Of a stretch of 64,000 nucleotides of DNA, positions 8,827 through 17,483 are shown piece after piece. The stretch is from an uncultured Sulfurovum sp. (GTDB lineage Bacteria; Campylobacterota; Campylobacteria; Campylobacterales; Sulfurovaceae): the NCBI GenBank assembly GCA_902727935.1, contig CACVAX010000039.1:20321-84320 (forward strand), in the 5' to 3' direction. The position numbers and the translations under genes were made by a program. Numbering within the stretch: the first letter of the stretch is position 1; every line of letters begins with the position of its first letter. The notes beneath the pieces were generated by a model. That model did not search any database. It was not told the origin of the DNA and saw nothing but the letters and a program-made list of their open reading frames with translations.

Positions 8827-10289
8827 AAAGTAAAATAGCTTCCTTTTATCAAAAATTATCTTTGGTTCAAAAATTGTCCATACCCATGCTTGTGGCAACA
8901 ATTTTTGGCTTTATATTAACGGTGGTTATTTTTAATCAAGTACAGCTTATTGATAAGAATACGGTTTTTTTAAAAGATGAACTTATTCCAACACTTGAAA
9001 GGTCTAATAATAACTTAGCATTACTCAAAAATATTTCTGAGAACCTTACTTTTGCGACATTGGCAGGAGAAGAGGATATGGTTTTAGAAATTAATGATCA
9101 TAAAGCAATAGAAAAAAATTTAGAAATAATTATTAAGAATAAAAATTTACATTTTACAGAGGCAGAAGGCTATTTGATGCTTTTTAAAGCTTATTTTAAA
9201 ATAGCTAAATCTTATGCTTTAAATATTATTGAAAGTTCTTCTTTAAGTGAAAAAGATGGCGAAAGTGCTGAAGCTTTACTGCTGAAACATAATAAAGTCA
9301 GAGAACAATTTAGAGCATTGAAAGTAGAAGTAGAACGTGAGATAACCCAAAGAACAGGGCTTATTCATAGCTTATTATTGGAAGTGATTTATTTTATTGT
9401 TATTTTTATTATTGTTTTTGCTGTTGTGCTTTTTTTTACTTCATATATTAATTATAAAGATTTTAATGATTATGATGTGATTGAAGCCCAAAGAAAAGAA
9501 CTTGCAAAGGTGAATGACAATATTCAATCATCCATCGAGTATGCCTTTTTGATTCAAGAGGCCATTTTGCCATTGAATAAAGTTTTGAATGGCTATACAG
9601 AAGATAATTTTGTGTTTTGGAAACAAAAAGATGCCGTGGGAGGTGATATCTATTTGGTGGCAGAACTGGAAAGTAAAAATGAAATCTTAGTGATGGTTAT
9701 AGATGGTGTAGGACATGGTGTTTCGGGAGCATTTTTAACCATATTGGTCAAAGCCATTGAAACACAAATTGTGGATAATATTGCAAAAGGTTTATTGGAA
9801 GCGAGTCCTGCAAAAGTATTAGAATATTTTAATCAAACCATTAAAACCATGTTAAAACAAGAGAAAGGCTCAAAGTCAAATGCAGGGTTTGATGGAGGTA
9901 TTTTATATTATAATCAAGATACCCATGTCTGTAAATACGCAGGGGCAAAAACACCTTTATATATTTTGAATGACGATGAATTAGAAGTTATTAGAAGTGA
10001 TAGGGCAAGTGTGGGTTTTGTAAGAACAAAAATGAATCAAATCTATACGGAATATGAGATAAAGATTCAAAAAGGTACAAAGCTTTATATAACTACCGAT
10101 GGTGTTTCTGACCAAGAAGGCAAAGAGAATACTCGTTATGGTCAAGAGCGATTTAAAGCGTGGATACTTGCCAATAAAGATAAACCATTTTACGAACAAA
10201 AAGAGCATCTTATCGACAGTGTGATGACCTTTCAATCTAGCTGTGAACAAAGTGATGATATGACGGTGATGGGAATGCAGTTTATCTAA
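8823..10289 (+). CDS. siaA: SiaA-like membrane sensor with PP2C/SpoIIE phosphatase domain
   Basis: I choose the ATG at 8823 (488 residues), which overlaps the upstream stop as ATGA, over an in-frame ATG at 8757 inside the previous gene. One membrane helix lies near residues 15-36 and another near 180-208. They flank a helical periplasmic domain of about 140 residues, and a short linker follows in place of a clear HAMP. The C-terminal half is a SpoIIE-type PP2C domain: DAVGGDIY, VIDGVGHGVSGAF and the late SDDMTVMGM metal-binding segment. In Pseudomonas, SiaA dephosphorylates SiaC in response to an external signal. Here it closes the operon and should oppose the SiaB-like kinase. Confidence 0.78.
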   Translation: MKSKIASFYQKLSLVQKLSIPMLVATIFGFILTVVIFNQVQLIDKNTVFLKDELIPTLERSNNNLALLKNISENLTFATLAGEEDMVLEINDHKAIEKNLEIIIKNKNLHFTEAEGYLMLFKAYFKIAKSYALNIIESSSLSEKDGESAEALLLKHNKVREQFRALKVEVEREITQRTGLIHSLLLEVIYFIVIFIIVFAVVLFFTSYINYKDFNDYDVIEAQRKELAKVNDNIQSSIEYAFLIQEAILPLNKVLNGYTEDNFVFWKQKDAVGGDIYLVAELESKNEILVMVIDGVGHGVSGAFLTILVKAIETQIVDNIAKGLLEASPAKVLEYFNQTIKTMLKQEKGSKSNAGFDGGILYYNQDTHVCKYAGAKTPLYILNDDELEVIRSDRASVGFVRTKMNQIYTEYEIKIQKGTKLYITTDGVSDQEGKENTRYGQERFKAWILANKDKPFYEQKEHLIDSVMTFQSSCEQSDDMTVMGMQFI

Positions 10290-10364
10290 CTTTTTATTGT
10301 CATTAAATATCCACACTTACTAAAGCTTTTTCACAATGCATAACCCTTTTTAGCTATATTTATT

Positions 10365-10391
10365 TTGAAAGTGGTATTATTTCCCTATAAT
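10365..10391 (+). promoter_or_regulatory. putative sigma-70 promoter for the TorD/ferredoxin genes
   Basis: TATAAT at 10386-10391 is preceded by TTGAAA at 10365-10370. The 15-base spacer is shorter than ideal, but the hexamers are good and lie about 50 bases before the TorD-like start. Confidence 0.4.
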
Positions 10392-10438
10392 CATTTTGGG
10401 GTAATTTTAGCATTATCTTCAAAAAGCAAGAGGTAAAA

Positions 10439-11071
10439 ATGACCGTAACACTAGAAGAGATAGAAAATCGTATTTCACTTTATGCATTGGTTTCAAGATT
10501 AATGATTACAGAAGTTGATGCCGAATTTATTAAGTCGATTGAATCTAATGAAGAGATTTTAAACTTATTTCCGAACTATAAAGATTGGGGAAAAAGAAAA
10601 GAGTTTTCTAATAGCATTTTAAAAGAGCGTTACTTAGATGTAGACTTTACCAACCTTTCACTGCTTCACCTTGTTCCTTATGAAAGTTTTTATACTCGTG
10701 ATGACCAAATGATTGAGTCGGGTGGAGAGAATCCTATTTTAGAGATTTATGACATTTTAGATTTCAAAGTAGATTTACAAGAAGCCAGAGTAGTTAGTCC
10801 TGACCATATTGGGGTGGAATTAGAATTTATGTATGTACTTTGTGATGCCATGAAAAAAGCTTATAAAGCAGAAGATAAAGAAGCCATTGAAGAGTTTTTA
10901 CTGGTACAAAAAGGTTTTTTAAAAGACCACCTTTTAAATTGGGCTCCTTTGTATTTAATAAACATGAAAAAAGAGTCAAGAACCCCTCTTTATCATGATG
11001 GGGCAGAGTTAACTTTAGAGTTTATGTTAAGTGATTACGAATACATTAATGAACAATTAGAAGCAAAGTAG
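10439..11071 (+). CDS. TorD-family molybdoenzyme chaperone
   Basis: The 210-residue, all-alpha protein carries the TorD/DmsD family signature: a VPYESFY segment, then the core motif SPDHIGVELEFM (about residues 120-131). These cytoplasmic chaperones bind the Tat signal and apoprotein of a molybdoenzyme until cofactor is inserted. The Tat-dependent catalytic subunit encoded upstream (1394-4756) is an obvious client, although a formate dehydrogenase elsewhere in the genome is equally possible. It is the first gene of an operon with a ferredoxin and two unknown proteins, six bases before the ferredoxin gene. Confidence 0.8.
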   Translation: MTVTLEEIENRISLYALVSRLMITEVDAEFIKSIESNEEILNLFPNYKDWGKRKEFSNSILKERYLDVDFTNLSLLHLVPYESFYTRDDQMIESGGENPILEIYDILDFKVDLQEARVVSPDHIGVELEFMYVLCDAMKKAYKAEDKEAIEEFLLVQKGFLKDHLLNWAPLYLINMKKESRTPLYHDGAELTLEFMLSDYEYINEQLEAK

Positions 11072-11077
11072 GGTTTT

Positions 11078-12178
11078 ATGAATTTACTATTTGATGTTGC
11101 TTCTTGTGTGAGAGCCACTTCTAAGTTTTCAGAGTGTACCAAATGTGTGGATATTTGTCCTGTAAATACCATTGAAATTGTTGACAATATTCCAGCCTTT
11201 ACGCCTTCAGATTGTACGACTTGTGGGGGTTGTGTGGGTTCTTGTCCTACCGAAGCTTTTTCTCTTTCAGGTTTTTCAAGCATTGAGTTTTTCTTTAAAT
11301 TTTTAGAAGAAGAGAGTAATGAGCTTGTTTGTCAAAAAGACCTTTATTGTTGTTTGACGGTTTTAAGTGTGGAACATCTTATGTCGATGGCAATTGCTTC
11401 TGAAGAACCTGTGATTATGGATGTGGATGCCTGTGCTTGTGGTGGTGACTCGGACAACTTACAAGAGCAATTAAAAGCAAATATTGAAGAGGCTAATTTT
11501 ATTCTTTCGTCGTTTTGCGACAAAGAGATTTTAACCAAGTCATCACAAAGTGAGTTTATTAAAAAAGAAGAGGAAGTTACAGCTTCGAGCAGACGTTCTC
11601 TTTTTACTTTAAAAGGGGCTATTAAAAGTAAACAGGCTTTTGATGACGCCATGGATGCTGATGAGTTAAAAGAGTTTGGTATTGATCTTAGTGATATTTC
11701 TAAAATAAAAAATAAAGTCATACCAGATAAAAGAAAGTTACTTTTTTCTGTGCTAAAACGGGTTGAAAAGCAAGCATCTTATGAAATTATTCCTACAGAG
11801 GAGATTTCATTTTCATCTCAAAAGTTTGTGGATGACTCCTGTACAAATTGTCAAATTTGTTACCGTATTTGTCCGACAGGTGCTTTGAGTTCAAACATGA
11901 AATTTTCACTTATTAACTTTGACTCTATGCTTTGTGTTAAGTGTCATCTGTGTCATGATGTTTGTGAACCCAATGCCATTCAGTTACAACCAGGCTTCGA
12001 GATAAAAGAGTTTTTTGAACCAACCCAAAGAACTTTGGCCACTTTTGATATACAACGTTGTAATGAATGTGGAAATTATTTTACTTACACAGGTGGAGAA
12101 AAAGAGTGTTTCCGTTGTAAACTTGAAGAAGAAGAAGCCAGAGAGCTTCATGCTTTGGCACGTAAGAGGAACAAGTAA
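11078..12178 (+). CDS. multi-cluster 4Fe-4S ferredoxin with C-terminal zinc ribbon
   Basis: The 366-residue soluble protein has a pair of 4Fe-4S motifs near the N-terminus (CTKCVDICP and CTTCGGCVGSCP, about residues 21-52). A middle region contains CACGG, and a second pair follows (CTNCQICYRICP and CVKCHLCHDVCEP, about 255-300). It ends with a CNECG...CFRC zinc-ribbon-like module (about 328-347). No signal peptide is seen, so it is cytoplasmic. Its place between a TorD chaperone and two unknown genes suggests a role in electron supply or maturation for a molybdoenzyme. The exact function is not known to me. Confidence 0.75.
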   Translation: MNLLFDVASCVRATSKFSECTKCVDICPVNTIEIVDNIPAFTPSDCTTCGGCVGSCPTEAFSLSGFSSIEFFFKFLEEESNELVCQKDLYCCLTVLSVEHLMSMAIASEEPVIMDVDACACGGDSDNLQEQLKANIEEANFILSSFCDKEILTKSSQSEFIKKEEEVTASSRRSLFTLKGAIKSKQAFDDAMDADELKEFGIDLSDISKIKNKVIPDKRKLLFSVLKRVEKQASYEIIPTEEISFSSQKFVDDSCTNCQICYRICPTGALSSNMKFSLINFDSMLCVKCHLCHDVCEPNAIQLQPGFEIKEFFEPTQRTLATFDIQRCNECGNYFTYTGGEKECFRCKLEEEEARELHALARKRNK

Positions 12179-12179
12179 T

Positions 12180-12263
12180 ATGAAATATTCTAAGATGATA
12201 GTAGAAGCTTTAGTGAGAGGAATTTTACAAGAGCTTTGCTCATGTGGAAGGAGAGTTTTTTAA
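12180..12263 (+). CDS. possible 27-residue peptide
   Basis: This short frame starts one base after the ferredoxin stop codon with an AAGAGG-like site ahead. Its TAA stop overlaps the ATG of the next gene by one base. The peptide has an amphipathic helix (IVEALVRGILQEL) and a CSCGRR end. The tight packing suggests it is translated, at least to couple the flanking genes, but it may be spacer sequence. I do not recognise it. Confidence 0.3.
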   Translation: MKYSKMIVEALVRGILQELCSCGRRVF

Positions 12264-12727
12264 TGAAGCCAGAAGAGATAAAGCCTGATACGGAGTTATG
12301 CACCATTTTAGGGTTCAATGCCCAAACAGGAAATTGTAGACGTTATTTTAATGGATGTTTGAAGACCAATAAACTCAATGCCACAGCCATTGCTTTAAAT
12401 ATTAAAGATGAACATTTTCATTACACCATGGAAAATCTTGCAAATTCTAAAGTCAATAGAATGATTTTAGAGCATGAATTTTGCCAAAATGTTATTGGCT
12501 ATTGTGATGAATTGGATGACTGTGCTACGACTAAAAAGTTTGTAGATTTCGTGGAAGTTGTTGAGGGAAAAATCATCGGCTATTGTCTTGATGATGCCAT
12601 AGATGCATATATAGAAAACCCTGATTTTGTGGATGAACGTATACGTCTTGCAATGAAGATGATGTTGTTGAGTAACCGTTGGTATAAAGCAAAAATAGAT
12701 ATGGATTTAATTCCAACCATGATATAG
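12263..12727 (+). CDS. uncharacterised cysteine-containing protein of the TorD/ferredoxin operon
   Basis: I take the ATG at 12263 (154 residues) because GGAAGGAG lies nine bases upstream; an in-frame ATG at 12236 has no such site. The protein is soluble, acidic and alpha/beta-like, with seven cysteines (several in CTI, NCRR, GCL, FCQN, YCDELDDC and YCLDD contexts). No signal peptide or membrane segment is visible. I do not recognise the family. Its place in the operon suggests an accessory role in molybdoenzyme or Fe-S maturation. Confidence 0.7.
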   Translation: MKPEEIKPDTELCTILGFNAQTGNCRRYFNGCLKTNKLNATAIALNIKDEHFHYTMENLANSKVNRMILEHEFCQNVIGYCDELDDCATTKKFVDFVEVVEGKIIGYCLDDAIDAYIENPDFVDERIRLAMKMMLLSNRWYKAKIDMDLIPTMI

Positions 12728-12737
12728 AGGAAAGAAA

Positions 12738-13208
12738 ATGAAAAATTTTGATGATTTACAAGAGTTAAGAGCTGAATTTGATGCTATGACCAATAAGGCA
12801 GAAGAGTATTGTGGTGATGGTTCTTGTCCAACAGATGAAGAGGAAGGCGTAGATTTAAGAGATTACCCTTCCTATACAGAAGCACTCTATGCCAGACTGA
12901 TTGCCCCTCATGTTTCAGGGATTTATCTTTCACGTTGGGACATTAAAGACATTGCAGGAGTGGCTGGAGACTCTATGTCCATTCATCCAAGAAAACGTAT
13001 GTTTGAAATGCTGATGAAGTTTGCCGTGAGTCAAGAACGTATGCAGTTGGTGTTAGATTCACTAGAAGAGCATATGCAAGAAAAAATTGATATCTATAAG
13101 GAGATAGCTGAAAGCTTTCCTCATTCTGCTTCAATTTTTGAAGAGAAGATTGAAAAAGCAGAACGTACCATAAAGTTCTTTCCTCAAATCATGAAAGAGT
13201 ATTTCTAG
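12738..13208 (+). CDS. uncharacterised helical protein of the TorD/ferredoxin operon
   Basis: The 156-residue protein is predicted mostly helical and acidic, with an N-terminal CGDGSCP motif (about residues 25-31) and long C-terminal helices. It starts 10 bases after the preceding gene with an AGAGGAAAG ribosome site. It has no export signal. I cannot assign a family. The association with TorD and ferredoxin genes is the only functional clue; it could be a small chaperone or regulatory partner of the same client enzyme. Confidence 0.7.
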   Translation: MKNFDDLQELRAEFDAMTNKAEEYCGDGSCPTDEEEGVDLRDYPSYTEALYARLIAPHVSGIYLSRWDIKDIAGVAGDSMSIHPRKRMFEMLMKFAVSQERMQLVLDSLEEHMQEKIDIYKEIAESFPHSASIFEEKIEKAERTIKFFPQIMKEYF

Positions 13209-13213
13209 TCATC

Positions 13214-13711
13214 ATGCAAAGTTCTCTTTTTTGGTTAATTGTTATCAGCATTATTTGGCTTGTTAGCATAAAGCCAAAAGAGAAGGAAATAATTCAAAAA
13301 GAGCCAATCCCTCCAAAATCTATTACTAGCACTTCTAAAAATATTATTGACGTAGCCAAAGAAAATTTGGGAAAACCATATGTCTATGGCAAGGAAGGAC
13401 CTGACAGTTTTGATTGTTCTGGCTTTGTTTATGCCATGCACAAAGAGCTTGGTATTCAGCTTCCACGTACTTCACTCAATCAGTCTAAAATTAAAGGAGA
13501 AAAAATTCCTAAAAATCTTTTAAAAGAAGGTGATTTGGTTTTTTTTGATACAGCTAAAGAGGGACATGTAAATCATTCAGGTATTTACTTAGGAGAGGGC
13601 AAGTTTATTCATGCCACTTCAGGTAAAGCCTATTCAGTGACCATCTCTAGTTTAGAGGCATGGTACAAAGACAAATTCAAATGGGGTAAACGACTCAATG
13701 CAAACAAATGA
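13214..13711 (+). CDS. NlpC/P60 cell-wall endopeptidase
   Basis: The 165-residue protein has an N-terminal hydrophobic anchor or signal (4-18) and one NlpC/P60 domain. The catalytic cysteine is C68 in DSFDCSGF, the histidine is H121 in VNHSGIYLG, and the third polar residue is H133 in FIHATSG. Enzymes of this family cleave peptidoglycan stem peptides (gamma-D-Glu to diaminopimelate). It overlaps the next gene by 14 bases and follows the preceding operon with only a 5-base gap, so it may be read through from it. A second NlpC/P60 gene is at 24342-25175. Confidence 0.85.
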   Translation: MQSSLFWLIVISIIWLVSIKPKEKEIIQKEPIPPKSITSTSKNIIDVAKENLGKPYVYGKEGPDSFDCSGFVYAMHKELGIQLPRTSLNQSKIKGEKIPKNLLKEGDLVFFDTAKEGHVNHSGIYLGEGKFIHATSGKAYSVTISSLEAWYKDKFKWGKRLNANK

Positions 13712-14171
13712 TATATTATTTAAATTAAAGAAAGCACTCTCTTTAGAGAATAAAGAAATAATCGAAGCTTATAAATTAGCTAACTATGAAATGCTAGAAG
13801 AAAGATTAGAAAGTATTTTAAAGCGTCGACAAGACAAAGGATTTGAAGAAGCGACTTTTGAAGAACTTGGGGTATTTTTAGATGGTTTGGTTCTCTTAAA
13901 AAGAGGTCCAAGTGATAAAGTAGCCAATGATGATGAGGTAGTTGAGTTAAGTAATAATCTTATTCTTAAAAAAATACGTGTAGCCATGGAGTTAAAAGAA
14001 GCAGAACTGCTCATAGTGTTTGCTTTAGCTGAAGTGACTTTAACCAAACGTCAAATAGGCTCATTGTTTAGAAAAGAAGGTGCTAAAAATTTTAAAGCGT
14101 GTTCAGATGAATTATTAATGGTATTTTTAGAAGGTTTAGATGAGTTTTATTATGATGGGGAAGAGATTTAA
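13698..14171 (+). CDS. yehS: YehS-family protein (DUF1456)
   Basis: The 157-residue protein matches the two-repeat YehS/DUF1456 pattern: NDILFKLKKALSL at the start, LGVFLDGLVLLKRGP in the middle, then NNLILKKIRVAMELKEAEL, NFKACSDELLMVFLEGL and an acidic end. YehS is a conserved soluble protein of unknown function. The gene overlaps the NlpC/P60 gene by 14 bases. The two copies of a degenerate F(K/E)xxxxxxLxxFLxGL motif (about residues 49-66 and 131-148) support an internal duplication. Confidence 0.75.
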   Translation: MQTNDILFKLKKALSLENKEIIEAYKLANYEMLEERLESILKRRQDKGFEEATFEELGVFLDGLVLLKRGPSDKVANDDEVVELSNNLILKKIRVAMELKEAELLIVFALAEVTLTKRQIGSLFRKEGAKNFKACSDELLMVFLEGLDEFYYDGEEI

Positions 14172-14248
14172 AACTTATTGATTGACCCTATTAATAATCT
14201 ATTTACAATAGCATGGTAAAATAATTATTATTTAAGTTTTAGGGGGAA

Positions 14249-17053
14249 ATGGTTTTGTTGATAGCTGAAAAAGAGTATTTATTTCGACTACAAGTTTTTC
14301 AACAAACAATTTCTACCCTTTCCATGTATCCTTTAAGACTTTACAAAAACTCCTGTTATGAGACTTTCATTAATGATGATGGCTTTCAAAGTACACTTAA
14401 AAATATTCATAATCAATTTATTAAAGAGAAAGCTTTTGATTCTTCTCGTGTTTTGAAATTTTTAAAAGAAAAAATGAAAAAGAAGCCTAGAGAAATTGAA
14501 AAAGAAATTTTTGTAGAATTAGGTTTATTTGGGGATAAGCTCAATAAAAGTATGTGGGCTACAAAACCAAGTAACTCTCTTGCTTTTACCCGAGACATTA
14601 AAGAAAATAAAAAACTATGGTTCTCTTTAATGTTTTATGATATTTTTTCAGTTGATGAAATTGAAAAGTTTGAACAGCCTTTTGAACGAGAATGTCTTGT
14701 AGGTATGTATAATGTTTATGTCAAAATAAATAAAGAATATACACTCTCTATAGGAAGATTTTTAACCAAAGAACAAGATAGCGACAAGGTTGTTAGTAGT
14801 ATTTTTAAAAACTATGATTTTGATAATATTAATATTTTTGAACTTACAAAAGTTTCAAGGCGTAGAAAAATTTTTAATCAAAAAATGATTAAAGATGAAG
14901 CATTTAAATTACAAAAAATTTTTAGAATATTTTTAGATATTATTGAAAATCTTCCAGATGAAATAGCTAAAAATGAAATAGAAAAAGTTGCGATTTTTAT
15001 TTATATGATAGTGCAAGATGATATTAAAGAAAAAACAATTGAAACACTGAAGTATCAATTAATATATAACAATACTCAATTTATAATTAAAGCCAATACG
15101 ATTAATCGTCATAAAAAAGATGCTGATTTTGGAAAATATTTTCGTAAATTTGAAAACTATCGAGACCTTTTTTTGGCTGAATATACATCAAGAATTAAAA
15201 CTTCTTTTAATAAAAAATATTCTGGTGTACGACATGAAGACAATGGGTTTAATCCAATTAATGATTTAATTGGTAGAATTTGTAGTCGATTAAATGCTGA
15301 TATAGGTTGTTATATTAAGTACAGTCTTCATAATGAAAAATTAAAACTCATCACAAGTTATGGAGATAAAAAATATGGAGAAGGCATACAGAACCTCATT
15401 GAAAGAATTAATTTAGAAGAGAAAGGAATAATAGAAAAGAGTAGGGTATTAAAGATTATTAATAACTATTATAATGTAGATTATCAGAACGATATTAATA
15501 AACTTATTCTTCAAGACATAGAAGATAATGATGGATTTTTTTTACCCATAGTCAATAAATATATTCGTTCTAATATTGCTATTCCTGTAACCTTTCGCTA
15601 TAAATTATTAGGAGTATTACTTATTGATAGTTTTAGAAAAGATTCTTTTACAAGAGATGATATCAATTTAACTCTCTCCATTACTTCAGCATTATCCGTG
15701 CAAATTTTTGACCAAATTATTGAACAGAATCTTTTTAATATTATCAAGTCTGTACCCAACCAAGCTGTCTTAAAAGATGAAAAATTATTGCGTGAGCATT
15801 TTTCAGATTTGACACGATATGTTAATAGAATATTTTTTAGTTATGGGGTGGCGATTTGGAAATATGATGAAAAGGATTCAAGTTTCATATTAAAGTCGAC
15901 GACATTGCCTATTGAAGCTGATTATGTAAAAATAACACAAGGAAGTAATGACCTTATACTTGATTTGTTAAATTATAAAAATAATGAACTTAGACCTTTA
16001 AGTGAATACAATATTGGAACAAGTAATCGTTTTACTTGTTGTAATCCTAAAAAATATGATGAGAGAATCAATACGGTCAAAATTTATCCAATTGTTGAAG
16101 ATGGAATACTGTTGGGAGCTTTTTCCATTTATAATAAAAGAGAAGCTGATTATAAAGCCATAGACTCACAAAGCTTAGTGAGTGTGAGTGCACATTTAAA
16201 AGTTTTTTTTAATATCGTTTCAACTTTTCGTGAGCAAAGAGCATTAATTGCAAATAATGCTTTGCATGAAATTAGTAAGAAATTGGTCATGGTTCAAAAT
16301 AAGACAGCTCAATTAGAAGAGTTATTGTATAAAAATTTTCGTTATCTTGATGGCTATACAAGACATAGGTTTAATGTGAAGTTAGATGACATTAATAATT
16401 TTATATCTGATGTGAAGCAGTCCTTTGATTTTATAGCCAATCAATCAGATGCTTACATGGGGCAAGATTTTGTTGATGAGGAAATAGAAAAAAAGTATTT
16501 ACCTGCTCAGAAACAAGTACATAGGAAAACTTTATGTGTTCGAGACATGATTAACCAATTAATTAACTCTATTCCAGCACCTTTATGCAATAAAAGAATA
16601 AATATTAAAAATAATACGAATAAAGTAGATGTTTACATAGCCCATAATGTCTTGAATGATATCTTTCAAAATTTACTTTTTAATGCCATGAAATATTCTT
16701 TTCAAAGAACAGAGATTATTATTTTGTCTAAATTAAAAGGCAATGCTTTATACATCTCTTTTAAAAATGAGGGTTTGGATATTACACTCGATGAAAGAGA
16801 TGATATTTTTAAATATGGTTATCGATGTCTTAATGCCAAAAAATTTAAAGAAACCATTGACAATGAAGAAGTTTCTTATAAAGACGGTGAAGAACAAAAT
16901 GCAGGAATTGGTCTTTATAAGGTACAGTCACTTTTAAAAAATGTTTTAAGTGGGGAAGTGAGATTAAAAAAAGAGTCCAGTAACTTTAAAAATGGTGCAA
17001 AAATTATATTTGAAGTGGTATTACCAATTAAATTAGTTAAGAAGAGGGGATAA
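14249..17053 (+). CDS. large GAF-domain sensor histidine kinase
   Basis: This is a 934-residue protein without membrane helices. Residues 1-330 are a helical region I do not recognise. A GAF-like domain lies around 340-490 (ending with IAIPVTFRYKLLGVLLID) and another around 515-660. A phospho-acceptor-like helix carries H673 (LHEISKKL). A GHKL ATPase domain spans roughly 790-930, with NDIFQNLLFNAMKYSF as N-box and NAGIGLYK as G-box. It starts after an AGGGGGA site and is followed one base later by a receiver-domain gene, its likely partner. The signal is unknown. Confidence 0.78.
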   Translation: MVLLIAEKEYLFRLQVFQQTISTLSMYPLRLYKNSCYETFINDDGFQSTLKNIHNQFIKEKAFDSSRVLKFLKEKMKKKPREIEKEIFVELGLFGDKLNKSMWATKPSNSLAFTRDIKENKKLWFSLMFYDIFSVDEIEKFEQPFERECLVGMYNVYVKINKEYTLSIGRFLTKEQDSDKVVSSIFKNYDFDNINIFELTKVSRRRKIFNQKMIKDEAFKLQKIFRIFLDIIENLPDEIAKNEIEKVAIFIYMIVQDDIKEKTIETLKYQLIYNNTQFIIKANTINRHKKDADFGKYFRKFENYRDLFLAEYTSRIKTSFNKKYSGVRHEDNGFNPINDLIGRICSRLNADIGCYIKYSLHNEKLKLITSYGDKKYGEGIQNLIERINLEEKGIIEKSRVLKIINNYYNVDYQNDINKLILQDIEDNDGFFLPIVNKYIRSNIAIPVTFRYKLLGVLLIDSFRKDSFTRDDINLTLSITSALSVQIFDQIIEQNLFNIIKSVPNQAVLKDEKLLREHFSDLTRYVNRIFFSYGVAIWKYDEKDSSFILKSTTLPIEADYVKITQGSNDLILDLLNYKNNELRPLSEYNIGTSNRFTCCNPKKYDERINTVKIYPIVEDGILLGAFSIYNKREADYKAIDSQSLVSVSAHLKVFFNIVSTFREQRALIANNALHEISKKLVMVQNKTAQLEELLYKNFRYLDGYTRHRFNVKLDDINNFISDVKQSFDFIANQSDAYMGQDFVDEEIEKKYLPAQKQVHRKTLCVRDMINQLINSIPAPLCNKRINIKNNTNKVDVYIAHNVLNDIFQNLLFNAMKYSFQRTEIIILSKLKGNALYISFKNEGLDITLDERDDIFKYGYRCLNAKKFKETIDNEEVSYKDGEEQNAGIGLYKVQSLLKNVLSGEVRLKKESSNFKNGAKIIFEVVLPIKLVKKRG

Positions 17054-17054
17054 A

Positions 17055-17483
17055 ATGAAAATAGTTTGGTTAGAGGATGAGCCTGAGACCATAGATGTGG
17101 TCAGAAGAAAGTTAGAAATAATTTATAGAGATATTATTATTTGTAAATCTTTTGCTTCTTTTTCAGATGAATTGGATGAGCTTGAAGATAAAAGTGATGA
17201 AGTCCTTATTTTAGACATTCGTATGATTTTTAATACAGATATTGAAGTGACATGTAAAGGAAGTGAAGCATTTACGATTATAAAAGAACTTGAAGGTGGG
17301 TTTGAATATTATCAGAAGTGTTTAAAGGCACGTTTTAACAATTTAAGAATTTTATTTTTTTCTTCAAAACCTCAAAAGGAGGCTCAAGAAGAGGCTCATG
17401 AGAATGATGTACCCATTGAATGGATTATTTCAAAAGATAACACAATGCAATTACTTGAAAAAATTAAGGAAATCAAATGTTAA
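17055..17483 (+). CDS. receiver-domain protein without output domain
   Basis: This 142-residue CheY-like domain has the acidic triad E7-D8-E9, acceptor D54 (LILDIRM), S103/S104 and K127 (ISKDN). An insertion of about 20 residues after D54 (the DIEVTCKGSEAF...GGFEYYQ region) is not typical of simple receivers. It is translated with the large kinase upstream and overlaps the membrane-protein gene downstream by 7 bases, so the three form a unit. Confidence 0.72.
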   Translation: MKIVWLEDEPETIDVVRRKLEIIYRDIIICKSFASFSDELDELEDKSDEVLILDIRMIFNTDIEVTCKGSEAFTIIKELEGGFEYYQKCLKARFNNLRILFFSSKPQKEAQEEAHENDVPIEWIISKDNTMQLLEKIKEIKC

